64,000 nucleotides of DNA from Allosphingosinicella deserti (GCF_003012735.1 NZ_PXYI01000001.1:496001-560000); one strand, 5' to 3'. Shown: positions 43,095 to 51,565, numbered from the stretch's first letter. A program made the numbers and translations. Notes: a model not told the origin generated them from the letters alone.

Positions 43095-44099
43095 TCATGG
43101 CAGCGCGACCGCCTCCGGCTCGGTGATCCGGACCAGGTCGGCCTCGTGCAAGGCGGTCCAGAGTGCGTCGGGGATCAACAAGGCGAGCCGCTCCATCATC
43201 TCCTCGACCTGTTTCTCTCCGACCAGCCCGGGGATGACGCTCGCGACCGCGGGATGGCGGAGCGGGAACCGCAAGGCCGCGGCGGGGAGCGGGACATGAT
43301 GATCATCGCAGATCTGCTCGATCGCCGCGGCGCGCAGCAGGATGGTCTCGGGCGGTGCGCGATAATCGTAACGCAGATCACGGACCGTTCGCGTCGACTG
43401 GGCAAGGATGCCGCTATTATATGGACCGCCGACGATCAGCCTTGTCCCTTTCTCGAGACAGCGCGGCAGCAAGCGATCGAGTGCGCTCTGGTCGAGAAGG
43501 GTGAACCGGCCGGCAAGGAGAATAACGTCAAGCTCGACTCGGGCGAGCAGATCCAGGCAGATTGCGGTCTCGTTGACCCCGAGGCCGAGCGCTCGAACCG
43601 CGCCCTGATCGCGGAGGGCGCGCATCGCCGGATAGCCGCTGTCCAGAAAGTCGCGCAGGTGCCGGTCGCCGGCTGCGCCGTGGGTGAGCGCGCCGAGATC
43701 ATGGGCGAGCAGGATGTCGATCCGGTCGCGGCGAAGACGGGCGCAGCTTTCCTCCACGCTGCGCAGGATCGCGTCTCCACGATAATCGAAGCGGGGCTCG
43801 AACGCGGCTGCATCGACGAACCCGTGACGCTCGCCCCCGCAGCCTTCGATCGGATCGAGCAAGCGTCCGACCTTGGTCGAGACGATTGCCTCTCTTTTGC
43901 TGTCGATGGCCGCGAGGGCTGCTCCCAGACGGCATTCCGAAAGGCCGAAGCCGTAATGCGGCGCGGTGTCGAAATAGCGGATCCCGGCTTGCCACGCCGC
44001 GGCGACGGTGTCGTGCGCTTCGCAATCGCTGACGGGCGCGTACAGGTTGCCGATGCCGGCGCAGCCCATGCCGTAGGCGGGAAGCCCCAAGGCGGTCAC
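43095..44099 (-). CDS. Aldo/keto reductase, L-fucose (D-threo-aldose) 1-dehydrogenase type
   Basis: This 334-residue TIM-barrel oxidoreductase has YGMGCAGIGNLY, YFDTAPHYGFGLSECRLGAAL with the catalytic Asp and Tyr, STKVGRLL with Lys, and ILLAHDLG with His. The subgroup oxidises L-fucose and related aldoses to lactones. It starts at GTG overlapping the amidohydrolase stop by four bases. An open frame before it is antisense shadow. It is the likely first oxidation step of fucose here. Confidence 0.86.
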   Translation of the reverse strand: MTALGLPAYGMGCAGIGNLYAPVSDCEAHDTVAAAWQAGIRYFDTAPHYGFGLSECRLGAALAAIDSKREAIVSTKVGRLLDPIEGCGGERHGFVDAAAFEPRFDYRGDAILRSVEESCARLRRDRIDILLAHDLGALTHGAAGDRHLRDFLDSGYPAMRALRDQGAVRALGLGVNETAICLDLLARVELDVILLAGRFTLLDQSALDRLLPRCLEKGTRLIVGGPYNSGILAQSTRTVRDLRYDYRAPPETILLRAAAIEQICDDHHVPLPAAALRFPLRHPAVASVIPGLVGEKQVEEMMERLALLIPDALWTALHEADLVRITEPEAVALP

Positions 44100-44920
44100 G
44101 CGAGCATCTCCGCCGTGAGCCGATAGATGCGGCCTGCATTTCCGCCGAACACCGCGGCCTGCGCGCATGCAGGGACGAGCTGGCGTGCAAGGGCCTGCCA
44201 GCCCGCGTACGTCGAAACGGCGTTCAGCACCGGCCAGTCGCTCCCCCAGATGATCCGATCCGTTCCGAATAGGGCAATCAGCGCCTCCACATAAGGCGGG
44301 ATCGCATCGGCGCCCGCCGACCCGCACTCGCTGAGCAGACCGGAAAGCTTCACGGCGACATGGCGTTGATCGGCAAGTGGGGCGATGGCTGCCCGCCAGG
44401 CCGCAAACCCGTCCGCTTCGTCGATGCGCGGCTTTGCGGCATGATCCACCACGATCCGGATCGGAAGCCGCGCGGCGAGCCGGGCAAGCGCCGGAAGATG
44501 ACGTTCGCGGACCAGAGCCTCCAGGCAGAGATCCGCATCGGCGAGTGCGGCGAGGCCTGGTGCAAGATCCGGATCGTCATACCAGTCGGCGGGCCGATCC
44601 TGGACCATGGGCCGCATTCCGGCGAGTTTCCGGTGGAGTGCGAGCGCTTGAATACGGCGGGAAGCACCGGGTGCGGCAAGATCGCTCCAGCCGATCACCG
44701 CTGCGACTCGATCCTCCTGTTCCGCCAGCCCGAGCAGCCACTCCGTGTCGGCAGCGCTCTCCTGGCTCTGGACGAGAATGGCGGCGGTCATGCCGAGCGG
44801 CAGCGCCGTCTCCCAGAATTCGTCCAGGTCGAAGTCTCGGTAGAGGCGGAGCTCGGCGGCAGTCGGCCAGCGGCAGCCGTTCCGACCCAATTGCCAGACG
44901 TGGACATGCGTATCGATCAT
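44096..44920 (-). CDS. Amidohydrolase family lactonase (putative L-fuconolactonase)
   Basis: This 274-residue amidohydrolase of the COG3618 type begins MIDTHVHVWQL (metal-binding HxH). It contains GMRPMVQD, RIVVDHAAKPRI and IIWGSDWPVL with the final metal Asp. Relatives hydrolyse L-fucono-1,5-lactone and similar sugar lactones. It begins inside the fucP stop with a four-base overlap. It takes the product of the aldo/keto reductase. Confidence 0.88.
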   Translation of the reverse strand: MIDTHVHVWQLGRNGCRWPTAAELRLYRDFDLDEFWETALPLGMTAAILVQSQESAADTEWLLGLAEQEDRVAAVIGWSDLAAPGASRRIQALALHRKLAGMRPMVQDRPADWYDDPDLAPGLAALADADLCLEALVRERHLPALARLAARLPIRIVVDHAAKPRIDEADGFAAWRAAIAPLADQRHVAVKLSGLLSECGSAGADAIPPYVEALIALFGTDRIIWGSDWPVLNAVSTYAGWQALARQLVPACAQAAVFGGNAGRIYRLTAEMLA

Positions 44921-46185
44921 GCCGGGACGCGAGCCGACTGCCGGGCAAACAGCAGCACGACGAGGAAGGCGCCGGCCGGCAGCAGCATCGCCAGACGGAT
45001 CGTTCCGGAAAGATCGGAGAGGAGCCCCATTGCTGCGGTGATCACCGCTCCGCCGATGATCGCCATCACGATCAGCGAGGATCCGAGCTTGGTCAGCGGC
45101 CCGAGGCCCCGCAGCGAGGCCGCGAAGATCGTCGGGAACATGATCGACATGAAGAAGCTGGCGAGGGTCAGCGCGACGACCCCCAGGATGCCGCCGGCGA
45201 GCGCGGCGACGAGCGCGAGTGCGGCATTGATCGACGCGAACAGGCCGAGCAAGCGCAGCGGCTCGATCCTTTTCATCAGTGCGGTTCCCGCGAAGCGACC
45301 GACCATGAACAGAATGAGGGCCAGGATCAGAAGATCGGCGGCACGCTTTTCACCGGTGCCGGGGACCTCTTCCTGCACATAACGGATCGTGTAGCTCCAC
45401 AGGCCGACCTGCGCGCCGACGTAACAGAATTGGGCAAGCACGCCGGCAAGATAAAGAGGGCGCTGGAAGAGCGCTCGGAAACCGCCCACTTGGCTCGAGT
45501 TCTCTCCCGCCACTTGCCGTCCGGCAATCGCGGGAAAGCGGGTGAGGGCGATCAGCAGAGCCCAGAACAGGACGCCGAGACCGATCACCAGATAGGGCAT
45601 CTGAACCGCTGCGGCCTCCTCCGCGCGCCAGGCCGCGACCGCGCTGGAGCTCATCGCAGCGATCTCCTCGGGCTGCCGCTCGATCCCGGAGAGGATGAAG
45701 GTCCGCCCGATCAGGATCCCGGCGATGGATCCCAGCGGATTGAACGCCTGGGCGAAGTTCAGGCGGCGCTCCGCATCCTCTGCAGGGCCAAGTGCGGCGA
45801 CCATCGGGTTCGCGGCCGTCTCGAGGAAGGCGAGGCCGCCGGCGATGACGAACAGAGCGGCGAGGAAGAAGACGTAGCTCTGCGCCTGGGATGCCGGCAG
45901 GAACAGGAGTGCGCCGCCGCCATAAAGGCAGAGTCCGAAGATGACCGCGCGCTTGTAGCCGTATTTCTGCATGAACAGGGCTGCGGGCACGGCGATGAGG
46001 AAATAGCCGAGATAGAAAGCCGATTGGACGAGGCCCGACGCCAGATCGGAGAGGGTGAACGCCTTTCGGAAGTGCGGAATCAGGACGTCATTAAGGTTGT
46101 TCGCAATCCCCCAGAGGAAGAACAGGCTGACGATCAACCCGACGGCAAGTCTGGTCCTCGCCCCGTCACTGCCGCTTCCGGCCAT
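44917..46185 (-). CDS. fucP: L-fucose:H+ symporter
   Basis: This 422-residue major facilitator of the FHS family has about 12 membrane helices and the family signatures LFFLWGIANNLNDVLIPHFRKAF and KYGYKRAVIFGL. It imports L-fucose with protons and heads the catabolic operon of five genes that follow. A promoter region with direct repeats lies upstream. No regulator or final aldolase/hydrolase gene is present in the window. Confidence 0.9.
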   Translation of the reverse strand: MAGSGSDGARTRLAVGLIVSLFFLWGIANNLNDVLIPHFRKAFTLSDLASGLVQSAFYLGYFLIAVPAALFMQKYGYKRAVIFGLCLYGGGALLFLPASQAQSYVFFLAALFVIAGGLAFLETAANPMVAALGPAEDAERRLNFAQAFNPLGSIAGILIGRTFILSGIERQPEEIAAMSSSAVAAWRAEEAAAVQMPYLVIGLGVLFWALLIALTRFPAIAGRQVAGENSSQVGGFRALFQRPLYLAGVLAQFCYVGAQVGLWSYTIRYVQEEVPGTGEKRAADLLILALILFMVGRFAGTALMKRIEPLRLLGLFASINAALALVAALAGGILGVVALTLASFFMSIMFPTIFAASLRGLGPLTKLGSSLIVMAIIGGAVITAAMGLLSDLSGTIRLAMLLPAGAFLVVLLFARQSARVPA

Positions 46186-46239
46186 GCCCTTCTCCTTCGT
46201 GCCGGTCTCTGGCGGACCGTGCGGGACAAGCTTAGCGCA

Positions 46240-46266
46240 TCACTTTCATATATAGAAGTCACTTTC
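46240..46266. promoter_or_regulatory. Direct repeats upstream of fucP
   Basis: TCACTTTC occurs at 46240-46247 and at 46259-46266, a 19-bp period, flanking TATATA. It lies 55-81 bp upstream of fucP, so it may be the site of the missing fucose regulator. Confidence 0.4.
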
Positions 46267-46363
46267 TCGATGCGCAGTGCGTGGAGCGAGGATCGCCCGT
46301 CCATCGCTCTGAAGCAAGCCCGCCCTCCCATCGCCGATCATGCGTCTTCTCTTGGAATCCCAC

Positions 46364-46395
46364 ACCTTTTGCTGCGATGCACAAGATGCACTTGC
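46364..46395. repeat. TGC/GCA-rich element shared with 22382-22414
   Basis: A 21-bp word (46364-46384) matches 22394-22414 with one mismatch, and TGCACTTGC follows at 46387-46395. The next 35 bases are also rich in TGC and GCA. It lies 97-128 bp upstream of the gene at 46492 and may bind a PhaR-like repressor. Confidence 0.5.
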
Positions 46396-46491
46396 TGCAG
46401 CGCAATATGCATTTGCGCTGCCCTTGGGCATCGGCGATCAATCGGGCGAGAGGATGAACCCTGGAAGCTCCCTGTGACCGGAGGCTTTGAA

Positions 46492-46839
46492 ATGCTCGAA
46501 CATCTCGTACTCGGCTTTGCCGGACTCTCGCTTGCCACTGCCGCCGCTGCCCAGCCGGCGGCGAACCGCATCTCCTTCGATGGGGTGACTGCCGAATATA
46601 CGAGATCGATCGACGGCGAGGGCGCGCTGCACCTCGAGGGGCGGTTCATCGAGACCAGCGAGCCTTTCCATTTCATTGTTTCCACCGATGGCCGCGCCAA
46701 GGGTGAAGTTGCCGGCCGCGACGTTCGCTTCAGGGTGCCGCGCTCGGTTCGCGAGGCGGCTTTCGGACACGGCAGCGCGTCCGCAGCGTCGCTCGGTGAG
46801 CAGGTCGCGTTGGCAGCGGAAAGTGCCTCTCAACCTTGA
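46492..46839 (+). CDS. Exported hypothetical protein
   Basis: This 115-residue protein has a signal peptide to about residue 20 (GFAGLSLATAAAAQ). The mature chain alternates beta-prone segments (ISFDGVTAEYTRSI, FHFIVSTDGRAKGEVAG) and an Ala/Ser tail. GGAGG lies seven bases before the ATG. It is the likely target of the shared TGC/GCA element. Function unknown. Confidence 0.65.
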   Translation: MLEHLVLGFAGLSLATAAAAQPAANRISFDGVTAEYTRSIDGEGALHLEGRFIETSEPFHFIVSTDGRAKGEVAGRDVRFRVPRSVREAAFGHGSASAASLGEQVALAAESASQP

Positions 46840-46874
46840 GAATTGTCCAGCTCCTCGAACTCGGAAAGGGATCG

Positions 46875-47051
46875 ATGTCGGAAGACGATCAGGCCTATTT
46901 CTCTCGCCGGGCCGAGGAGGAGATCAGCCGCGCGCAGGCCTCGCACCACGAGGCTGCCGTGAGCGCCCATTACCGGCTCGCCGGTTATTATCTCGACCGC
47001 GTATTTGGTCCCGGTCCGGAGCCAGGAGAGCTGCTCGTCTCGAGCCGTTGA
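46875..47051 (+). CDS. Small hypothetical protein
   Basis: This 58-residue protein starts MSEDDQAYFSRRAEEEISRA and contains HHEAAVSAHYRLAGYYLDR. It is helical and charged, of a kind seen often in sphingomonads as a short conserved protein. AAAGGG precedes the ATG by five bases and a terminator follows. Confidence 0.65.
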   Translation: MSEDDQAYFSRRAEEEISRAQASHHEAAVSAHYRLAGYYLDRVFGPGPEPGELLVSSR

Positions 47052-47075
47052 TCCGGCGGACCCTGTCAGCGTACC

Positions 47076-47115
47076 GGCCGCCGCATCACCCAGGTGATGC
47101 GGCGGCCCTGTTTTT
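47076..47115 (+). terminator. Rho-independent terminator
   Basis: GGCCGCCGCATCACC (47076-47090) pairs with GGTGATGCGGCGGCC (47093-47107), then CTG and T5. It ends the transcript of the 46875 gene. Confidence 0.85.
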
Positions 47116-47228
47116 CATTTCCCTTTCTCCGCGACACCGTGACCGGGAACAGAATGCTGCTTTGGTCTTTGGGTGAACAAGGGCGCATGGCCCGGCGGGC
47201 TCCCGGCCAGCCGATCGCAGCGAGAAAT

Positions 47229-47876
47229 ATGGCCGAAACAGACGAAGCGACAGCGACGGGCGGCACGGGATGGCTCGTGAGCCTGGCCGCAGGCGCCGCA
47301 GCGATTGCGCTCGGTTTCGCGCTGCTGCTTTTCCCGTCCGCAGGACTCGACCGATTCCTGAGGATCTCCGGAGGCGCCTATCTGCTCGCCTCGGCGCTCG
47401 AGATCATGGCGGCGACGCGGGAGCGTGTCCGGGATGATCGTCTCGCGGCGTTGGTCCTCGGCATCGGCGGAGCACTTGCTGGGGCGATGCTGCTGATCGC
47501 GGCCTCGGCACCGCTCCACCGGCTCAATCTGCTGCTGATCGGTGCTATCGCGGTTCGTGCCGTCAGTGCCGGCGGCGTCGGCATGCTGATCGAGGCGCGT
47601 GGCCGGGGGTGGATGCTGTGCCGCGGCCTTGGTGAAGCCGCCGTCGGGATTTTGTTGATCGTGACGATGTTCGCCGTGCTGGCCGCTCTGCCCTTTGCTT
47701 CCCTCAGCACCGGGTTCACCAAGGCGCAGTCGAGCGTAACCGCGGATTTGCGCTATTTCATTGCGGCGAGCCTCGTGTTCGCCGGCGGGAGCCAGATCCT
47801 GGTCAGCCTCTGTGCGCCGATCGCCCGGCATCTGAGGGGAGGCGACTCCTGCGCGAAAGACGGTGTAGTCTCCTGA
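47229..47876 (+). CDS. HdeD-like membrane protein
   Basis: This 215-residue protein has about six hydrophobic helices (SLAAGAAAIALGFALLLFP, ALVLGIGGALAGAMLL, GILLIVTMFAVLAALPFA). Paired repeats of membrane segments and a GxxxxxxLxxPxxG pattern are typical of HdeD/DUF308 proteins, linked to acid resistance. The last 15 residues are polar with one Cys. Upstream Met codons extend the frame by 45 residues but lack composition of a protein. Confidence 0.7.
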   Translation: MAETDEATATGGTGWLVSLAAGAAAIALGFALLLFPSAGLDRFLRISGGAYLLASALEIMAATRERVRDDRLAALVLGIGGALAGAMLLIAASAPLHRLNLLLIGAIAVRAVSAGGVGMLIEARGRGWMLCRGLGEAAVGILLIVTMFAVLAALPFASLSTGFTKAQSSVTADLRYFIAASLVFAGGSQILVSLCAPIARHLRGGDSCAKDGVVS

Positions 47877-47930
47877 GAGCGGAGCCGGACGCGTGGCGGC
47901 GAGGGCTTGAAGGCGGCATAGGGAGAGAGC

Positions 47931-48251
47931 ATGATTTGCCGGATCTGGAAGGGCTGGACGACGGTCGAGAACGCGACCGCCTACGAGCATGTGGTGCGCG
48001 GCGAGGTCATACCGGGCATCGAGGCGATGGAAATAGCGGGCTTTCGTCATATCGATCTGATGCGGCGCGATGGAGCGGACGAGGTCGAATTTCAGACGAT
48101 CATGTGGTTCGACTCTCTCGCGTCGATCGAGGCATTCGTCGGGCCCGATTCGGAGATCAGCCACGTTCCTGCGGCGGCACGTGCGGTCCTGAAACGCTTC
48201 GATGCCCGCGCGGCGCATTACACGGTCATCGATCGCCGCCCGCAGGGGTGA
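47931..48251 (+). CDS. Antibiotic biosynthesis monooxygenase-like protein
   Basis: This 106-residue protein has the dimeric alpha/beta-barrel look of ABM-type proteins: ICRIWKGWTTVENATAYEHVV at the start, GFRHIDLMRR, FQTIMWFDSLASIEAFVGPD. Relatives bind small organic molecules or heme. The gene is alone, 54 bp after the HdeD-like gene. Confidence 0.7.
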   Translation: MICRIWKGWTTVENATAYEHVVRGEVIPGIEAMEIAGFRHIDLMRRDGADEVEFQTIMWFDSLASIEAFVGPDSEISHVPAAARAVLKRFDARAAHYTVIDRRPQG

Positions 48252-48253
48252 TT

Positions 48254-48372
48254 CCTCTCCCGTTCAGGCGAGAGGGCAGGAAGTGGGGGAGCCGGTCGAG
48301 TCCCCCGATCTCTCCAATTCCCCGACAACTCTGCCCGTCTCCCGGCCTCTCCCCTTGAAGGGGAGGGGAGCG
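48254..48372. repeat. Sphingomonad-type GC-rich intergenic repeats
   Basis: CTCTCCCGTTCAGGCGAGAG-like and CTCCCCTTGAAGGGGAG (48349-48365) hairpins flank a short unique stretch. Such short palindromic intergenic repeats are scattered in sphingomonad genomes. They may protect mRNA ends. Confidence 0.55.
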
Positions 48373-48479
48373 ATTGCGACACGTTGCGACACTTTTCCGG
48401 ATTTTTCGACAAAGCTCCGCGACGCGCGAGGCCCAGATGTCTCTCAACGCCGGATGACGGCGCACCAAGGAGACAGAGC

Positions 48480-48875
48480 ATGAAGACCGTCAAGAAGATC
48501 ATCCTCGCCGGCGTCGCCGCTTCCGTCGTCGCCGTTCCCGTCGCCGCCGAAGCCGCACCGGGTGGCCGCTACGACAATGATCGCGGCCGGGTCGAGCGGG
48601 TCGAGACCACCCGCGTCGTTCAGCGCAACAACGGCCGCCAGGTGGTCAATGTGAAGCAGGTGCGCCGCGACGACCGCGCCAGCTATCGCAGCTTCCGCCG
48701 CGGCGAGCGGTTCGACAGCCGCTATGCCCGCAACTACCGGGTGATCAACAATCCCCGCGCCTACCGCCTCTCCGACGCCCCGCGCGGCTATCGCTGGGTC
48801 CAGTCGGGCAATGATGCGGTGCTTGTTGCGATCACCAGCGGGATCATCGGCGCGGTGCTCGGCAGCCGCTTCTAA
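48480..48875 (+). CDS. RcnB family exported protein
   Basis: This 131-residue protein has a signal peptide (MKTVKKIILAGVAASVVAV...) followed by an Arg/Asn/Asp/Tyr-rich section. The C-terminal YRLSDAPRGYRWVQSGNDAVLVAITSG is the RcnB core seen in nickel/cobalt homeostasis proteins and in many uncharacterised relatives. AAGGAG lies seven bases before the ATG. Metal binding is not shown by the sequence. Confidence 0.85.
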   Translation: MKTVKKIILAGVAASVVAVPVAAEAAPGGRYDNDRGRVERVETTRVVQRNNGRQVVNVKQVRRDDRASYRSFRRGERFDSRYARNYRVINNPRAYRLSDAPRGYRWVQSGNDAVLVAITSGIIGAVLGSRF

Positions 48876-48880
48876 GCCGG

Positions 48881-48921
48881 CGCCGAAGGCCCCGGGGCGG
48901 GAACGTCCCGGGCCTTCGGCG
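48881..48921. terminator. Long GC-rich inverted repeat after the RcnB gene
   Basis: CGCCGAAGGCCC (48881-48892) and GGGCCTTCGGCG (48910-48921) pair perfectly across a 17-base loop that itself contains a stem. No T-run follows. It is probably the transcript end. Confidence 0.6.
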
Positions 48922-49058
48922 TCAAGCCGCGCGGGGACCCTGTTCGAAGCGCAGGCGCAACGAGCCAGGTCGCTTGCCCGAGCGCCAGCGATCCGTCACA
49001 ATGGCGTGGATGGGGCTTGGGAATTCACTTTCGAGTCCCGGACACAGGAGAGGCATAT

Positions 49059-49259
49059 ATGCCGTCTCGACCGCCCACGGATCCGTTCCTCGCGCTCTGG
49101 CAGATGCCGATGCGCATCTCGGCGCGCTATTGCGAATTCTGGTTTTCGATGCTTCCGTCGCACCACCTCAGCGGCGAGGAGCGCGAGGACAAGGCGCATG
49201 CGCAACTCGTCGTGCCGGAGCCGCTCAAGACGATCGAGGATCGCGATCTCTTCGCCTGA
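49059..49259 (+). CDS. Small conserved hypothetical protein
   Basis: This 66-residue protein starts MPSRPPTDPFLALWQMPMRI and has SARYCEFWFSMLPSHHL, then charged residues. It has hydrophobic aromatic patches but no clear membrane helix. AGGAGAGG lies five bases before the ATG. Unknown function. Confidence 0.6.
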   Translation: MPSRPPTDPFLALWQMPMRISARYCEFWFSMLPSHHLSGEEREDKAHAQLVVPEPLKTIEDRDLFA

Positions 49260-49305
49260 AGCGTAAGCTTCGCGTGCGAGGCAGGCCGGACGGAGAGACC
49301 CGGAT

Positions 49306-49641
49306 TCAGTCGTCGAGCGCGTCCAGCAGGTCGTCCACGATGTCATGCAAGTCGCCCTGCAGATCGGGATTGCCGAGATCGAACAAGGCGTCGGCGATCG
49401 CCTCCTCGTGACGCGGCTCGAAGCCGAGATCTTCCCGGCTCTCGACCAGGCTCGCCCATTGCGCGACGTCCTCCGCGCTCAGCTCTGCGGACGCGTAGCG
49501 GCGAAGCACGGCCGCGAGATGCGTGCGTCTGAGGGTCTCGGCCGGCTGGTCGCTCCAGTCCAGCGCATCGAGTGCCTGGTTCAGCTCCGAGAGAGGCCTG
49601 TCTAAGGCGAGAAGGGAGGAAAGGGTCGCGCGACGGTCCAT
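49306..49641 (-). CDS. Acidic hypothetical protein, immunity-like composition
   Basis: This 111-residue all-helical, acidic protein (RRTHLAAVLRRYASAELSAEDVAQWA, then EDLGFEPRHEEAIADALFDLGNP and an Asp-rich C-terminus) resembles small bacterial immunity or inhibitor proteins. No effector gene is beside it. AGGAG lies six bases before the ATG. Start chosen at MDRR; a Met five codons earlier is weaker. Confidence 0.6.
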   Translation of the reverse strand: MDRRATLSSLLALDRPLSELNQALDALDWSDQPAETLRRTHLAAVLRRYASAELSAEDVAQWASLVESREDLGFEPRHEEAIADALFDLGNPDLQGDLHDIVDDLLDALDD

Positions 49642-49741
49642 GGCCTCTCCTATCATCGGCGCACGGACTTCCGAAAGAGGCAGCCGAAGCGCTTCTGGCG
49701 AACGGCGCAGCCGCCGCTTCGCCCACGACGCGCGATTCGGC

Positions 49742-50404
49742 TCAGGCGCAGCCTTCGACATATTGGATGCTCGGACCGCCGGCGTGGATCGCCTGCACCC
49801 GTCCGTTCGCGCCGATTTCGTAAACGATGCCCCGGGCAGCGGCGTTCTGGACATAGTCGCCGGTGCCGCCGCCAGCCTTCCAGACGGTGACATAGACCGC
49901 GGGCGCGGCCTCATATTTGTGCGGCGTCTCGTCCGCAGATGCCCCGTATGTGCTCACCACCTTCGCCTTGCTGTCGCCGACGCCGAGGCCCCGATCGGTG
50001 CGCAGCGTCGCGCCGTCGATGAGTGAGATGCGGGTCAGCTTGCCGTCTTCGATCATCACCAACAGTCCCTCCGGAGCACGGGCCGGGTGGAACTGATCGC
50101 AGGCCTCCGGATCGGGGCCGCCAACGGCGCCGGAATTGGAATCCGGACCGAGCGCTGCAACGACCTCGGCGACGCTCATGCCGATGCGGAGCGGCCCCCA
50201 TCCGGTGGCGGCAAGCGGCTGGTCGGGGGAGGAAGGGGCGGTCCCGCGCGTCGGCGAAGCGCTTCCCTCCGAAGACATGTTCGATGTGGCAGCGGGCTGC
50301 GGAGCGGTCTGCGCCGTGGGCATGTCCTCGTTCGACTGCTGCACGGGCTCGGCACCACTGCACGCGACAAGGCCAAGGATGCAGGGCAGGACAAGGCCTC
50401 TCAT
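49742..50404 (-). CDS. Lipoprotein
   Basis: In this 220-residue protein, the lipobox LVACSG places the lipidated Cys15. A Ser/Thr/Pro/Gln-rich linker to about 60 is followed by a domain with GPLRIGMSVAEVVAALG, ACDQFHP and LGVGDSKAKVVSTYG, a repeated BamE/SmpA-like helix-turn pattern. The fold is frequent in sphingomonad lipoproteins of unknown role. Confidence 0.8.
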   Translation of the reverse strand: MRGLVLPCILGLVACSGAEPVQQSNEDMPTAQTAPQPAATSNMSSEGSASPTRGTAPSSPDQPLAATGWGPLRIGMSVAEVVAALGPDSNSGAVGGPDPEACDQFHPARAPEGLLVMIEDGKLTRISLIDGATLRTDRGLGVGDSKAKVVSTYGASADETPHKYEAAPAVYVTVWKAGGGTGDYVQNAAARGIVYEIGANGRVQAIHAGGPSIQYVEGCA

Positions 50405-50527
50405 GACCGGATGTTCCTCTTTGCGTGGTCAGCGATTGTGACCGGGAAGGCGCCCCGGGGCAACAGGGCGACAAAGATCTGCGACAGGTGGGTGGCGCAA
50501 CGGCATCATGCGGTTATCCTGATACTC

Positions 50528-51103
50528 ATGACGCTCGGTCTGATCCCCTTCGCACCTGAACATTTCGCAGTCCTCGCCGGCTGGTTCGCCACCGAGGCGG
50601 AGCTGGTCTCATGGGGTGGTCCGTTCCTCGAACATCCGCTGCGCCGCGATCAGATGCAGGCGATGATCGACGAAGGCGCCGGCACCCCTCCCGGCCGCTT
50701 GTGCTGGATGGGCGTTCATGCGGATCGCCCGGTGGGGCATGTGCAGCTGGCGTTCGACTGGCGGAACGGCAGCGCCCGCCTTGCCCGCGTGGCGATCGCG
50801 CCCGATGCACGCGGTCAGGGGCTTGCGGTGCCGATGGTGCGGCAGGTCGTCGACCGGGCCTTTGCTCACCACGAGGTGGAGCGGCTCGAACTCAACGTGT
50901 ACGCCTGGAACAGAGCGGCGATCCGCACCTATCGTCGGCTCGGCTTCGTCACCGAAGGCGTGCGGCGTTCGTCCACCCGTGTCGGAAGCGAACGCTGGGA
51001 TACCGCGATCATGGCGGTGCTCAGGGGCGAGTGGAGATCACCCGGCCCCGACACCTCCGTCGCGAAACCTGCGAACGTTCAGCCGGTGGCCCAGGGATCG
51101 TAG
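50528..51103 (+). CDS. GNAT family acetyltransferase (RimJ/RimL-like)
   Basis: This 191-residue protein has ARLARVAIAPDARGQGLAVPM (beta4 and acetyl-CoA loop), and LNVYAWNRAAIRTYRRLGFVTEGVRR, typical of ribosomal-protein and antibiotic-type acetyltransferases. Its 3' end overlaps the convergent VOC gene by 25 bp. The substrate is unknown. Confidence 0.88.
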   Translation: MTLGLIPFAPEHFAVLAGWFATEAELVSWGGPFLEHPLRRDQMQAMIDEGAGTPPGRLCWMGVHADRPVGHVQLAFDWRNGSARLARVAIAPDARGQGLAVPMVRQVVDRAFAHHEVERLELNVYAWNRAAIRTYRRLGFVTEGVRRSSTRVGSERWDTAIMAVLRGEWRSPGPDTSVAKPANVQPVAQGS

Positions 51104-51492
51104 GAGCCGAAGCTCCAAACGTTCCCTTCGGAGTCACGCGCTTCGTAGCTGCGGCCGCCATAATCCTGATCGCGCGGCGGATTGATGATCTCGACGCCCG
51201 CGGCGGCGGCCCGAGCGTGGTGCGCGTCCGGATCGTCGAGCACGACATAGAGGATGCAGGTGACACGGCCCTCGGTCTCCGCGGGGGTCGCCATCCCGAA
51301 CGGGTTGGAATGTGCCGTGTTGAGCATGATCATGCTGTCGCCGAGGGTCAGTTGGGCGTGCTGAATGCTAACGCCGTCTTCGCTCGCATGAACGGCATGC
51401 CGGGTGAAGCCGAATGCAGCGCAAAGCAAGTCGATGGCGGCGGGCGCGTCCCGGTAGCTGAGATTGGCGATTATGCCGGGGCGTAACGTCAT
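51079..51492 (-). CDS. VOC (glyoxalase/bleomycin-resistance-like) family protein
   Basis: This 137-residue protein has two betaalphabeta-beta-beta modules. SYRDAPAAIDLLCAAFGF opens the first; LYVVLDDPDAHHARAAAAG, NPPRDQDYGGRSYEARDSEGNVWSFG complete the second, with the late Glu in SYEARDSEG. It is like PhnB-type members. It is convergent with the GNAT gene; an AraC regulator lies upstream. Confidence 0.88.
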   Translation of the reverse strand: MTLRPGIIANLSYRDAPAAIDLLCAAFGFTRHAVHASEDGVSIQHAQLTLGDSMIMLNTAHSNPFGMATPAETEGRVTCILYVVLDDPDAHHARAAAAGVEIINPPRDQDYGGRSYEARDSEGNVWSFGSYDPWATG

Positions 51493-51565
51493 GATTTGGC
51501 TCCTGTCATCTGGGGAGGCCATTGCTTGTCAGAAAGATCGCTGCCCTGATTGCACGTTTGTAACC

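Larger units (their letters stand above)
46186..46491. other. Divergent intergenic region of fucP and an exported protein gene
   Basis: 306 bp. It holds the direct repeat next to fucP and the 21-bp shared element nearer to the divergent gene. Frames inside are not protein-like. Confidence 0.6.

Noticed and set aside
44377-46839. 820-codon frame on the plus strand across fucP and the amidohydrolase
   Set aside because: Highly charged shadow frame; the minus strand encodes clear FucP and amidohydrolase families. Only its final 115 codons are real, as the separate gene at 46492.
47140-47170. GGAAC motif before the HdeD-like gene as an EcfG promoter
   Set aside because: No CGTT follows at 15-18 bases.
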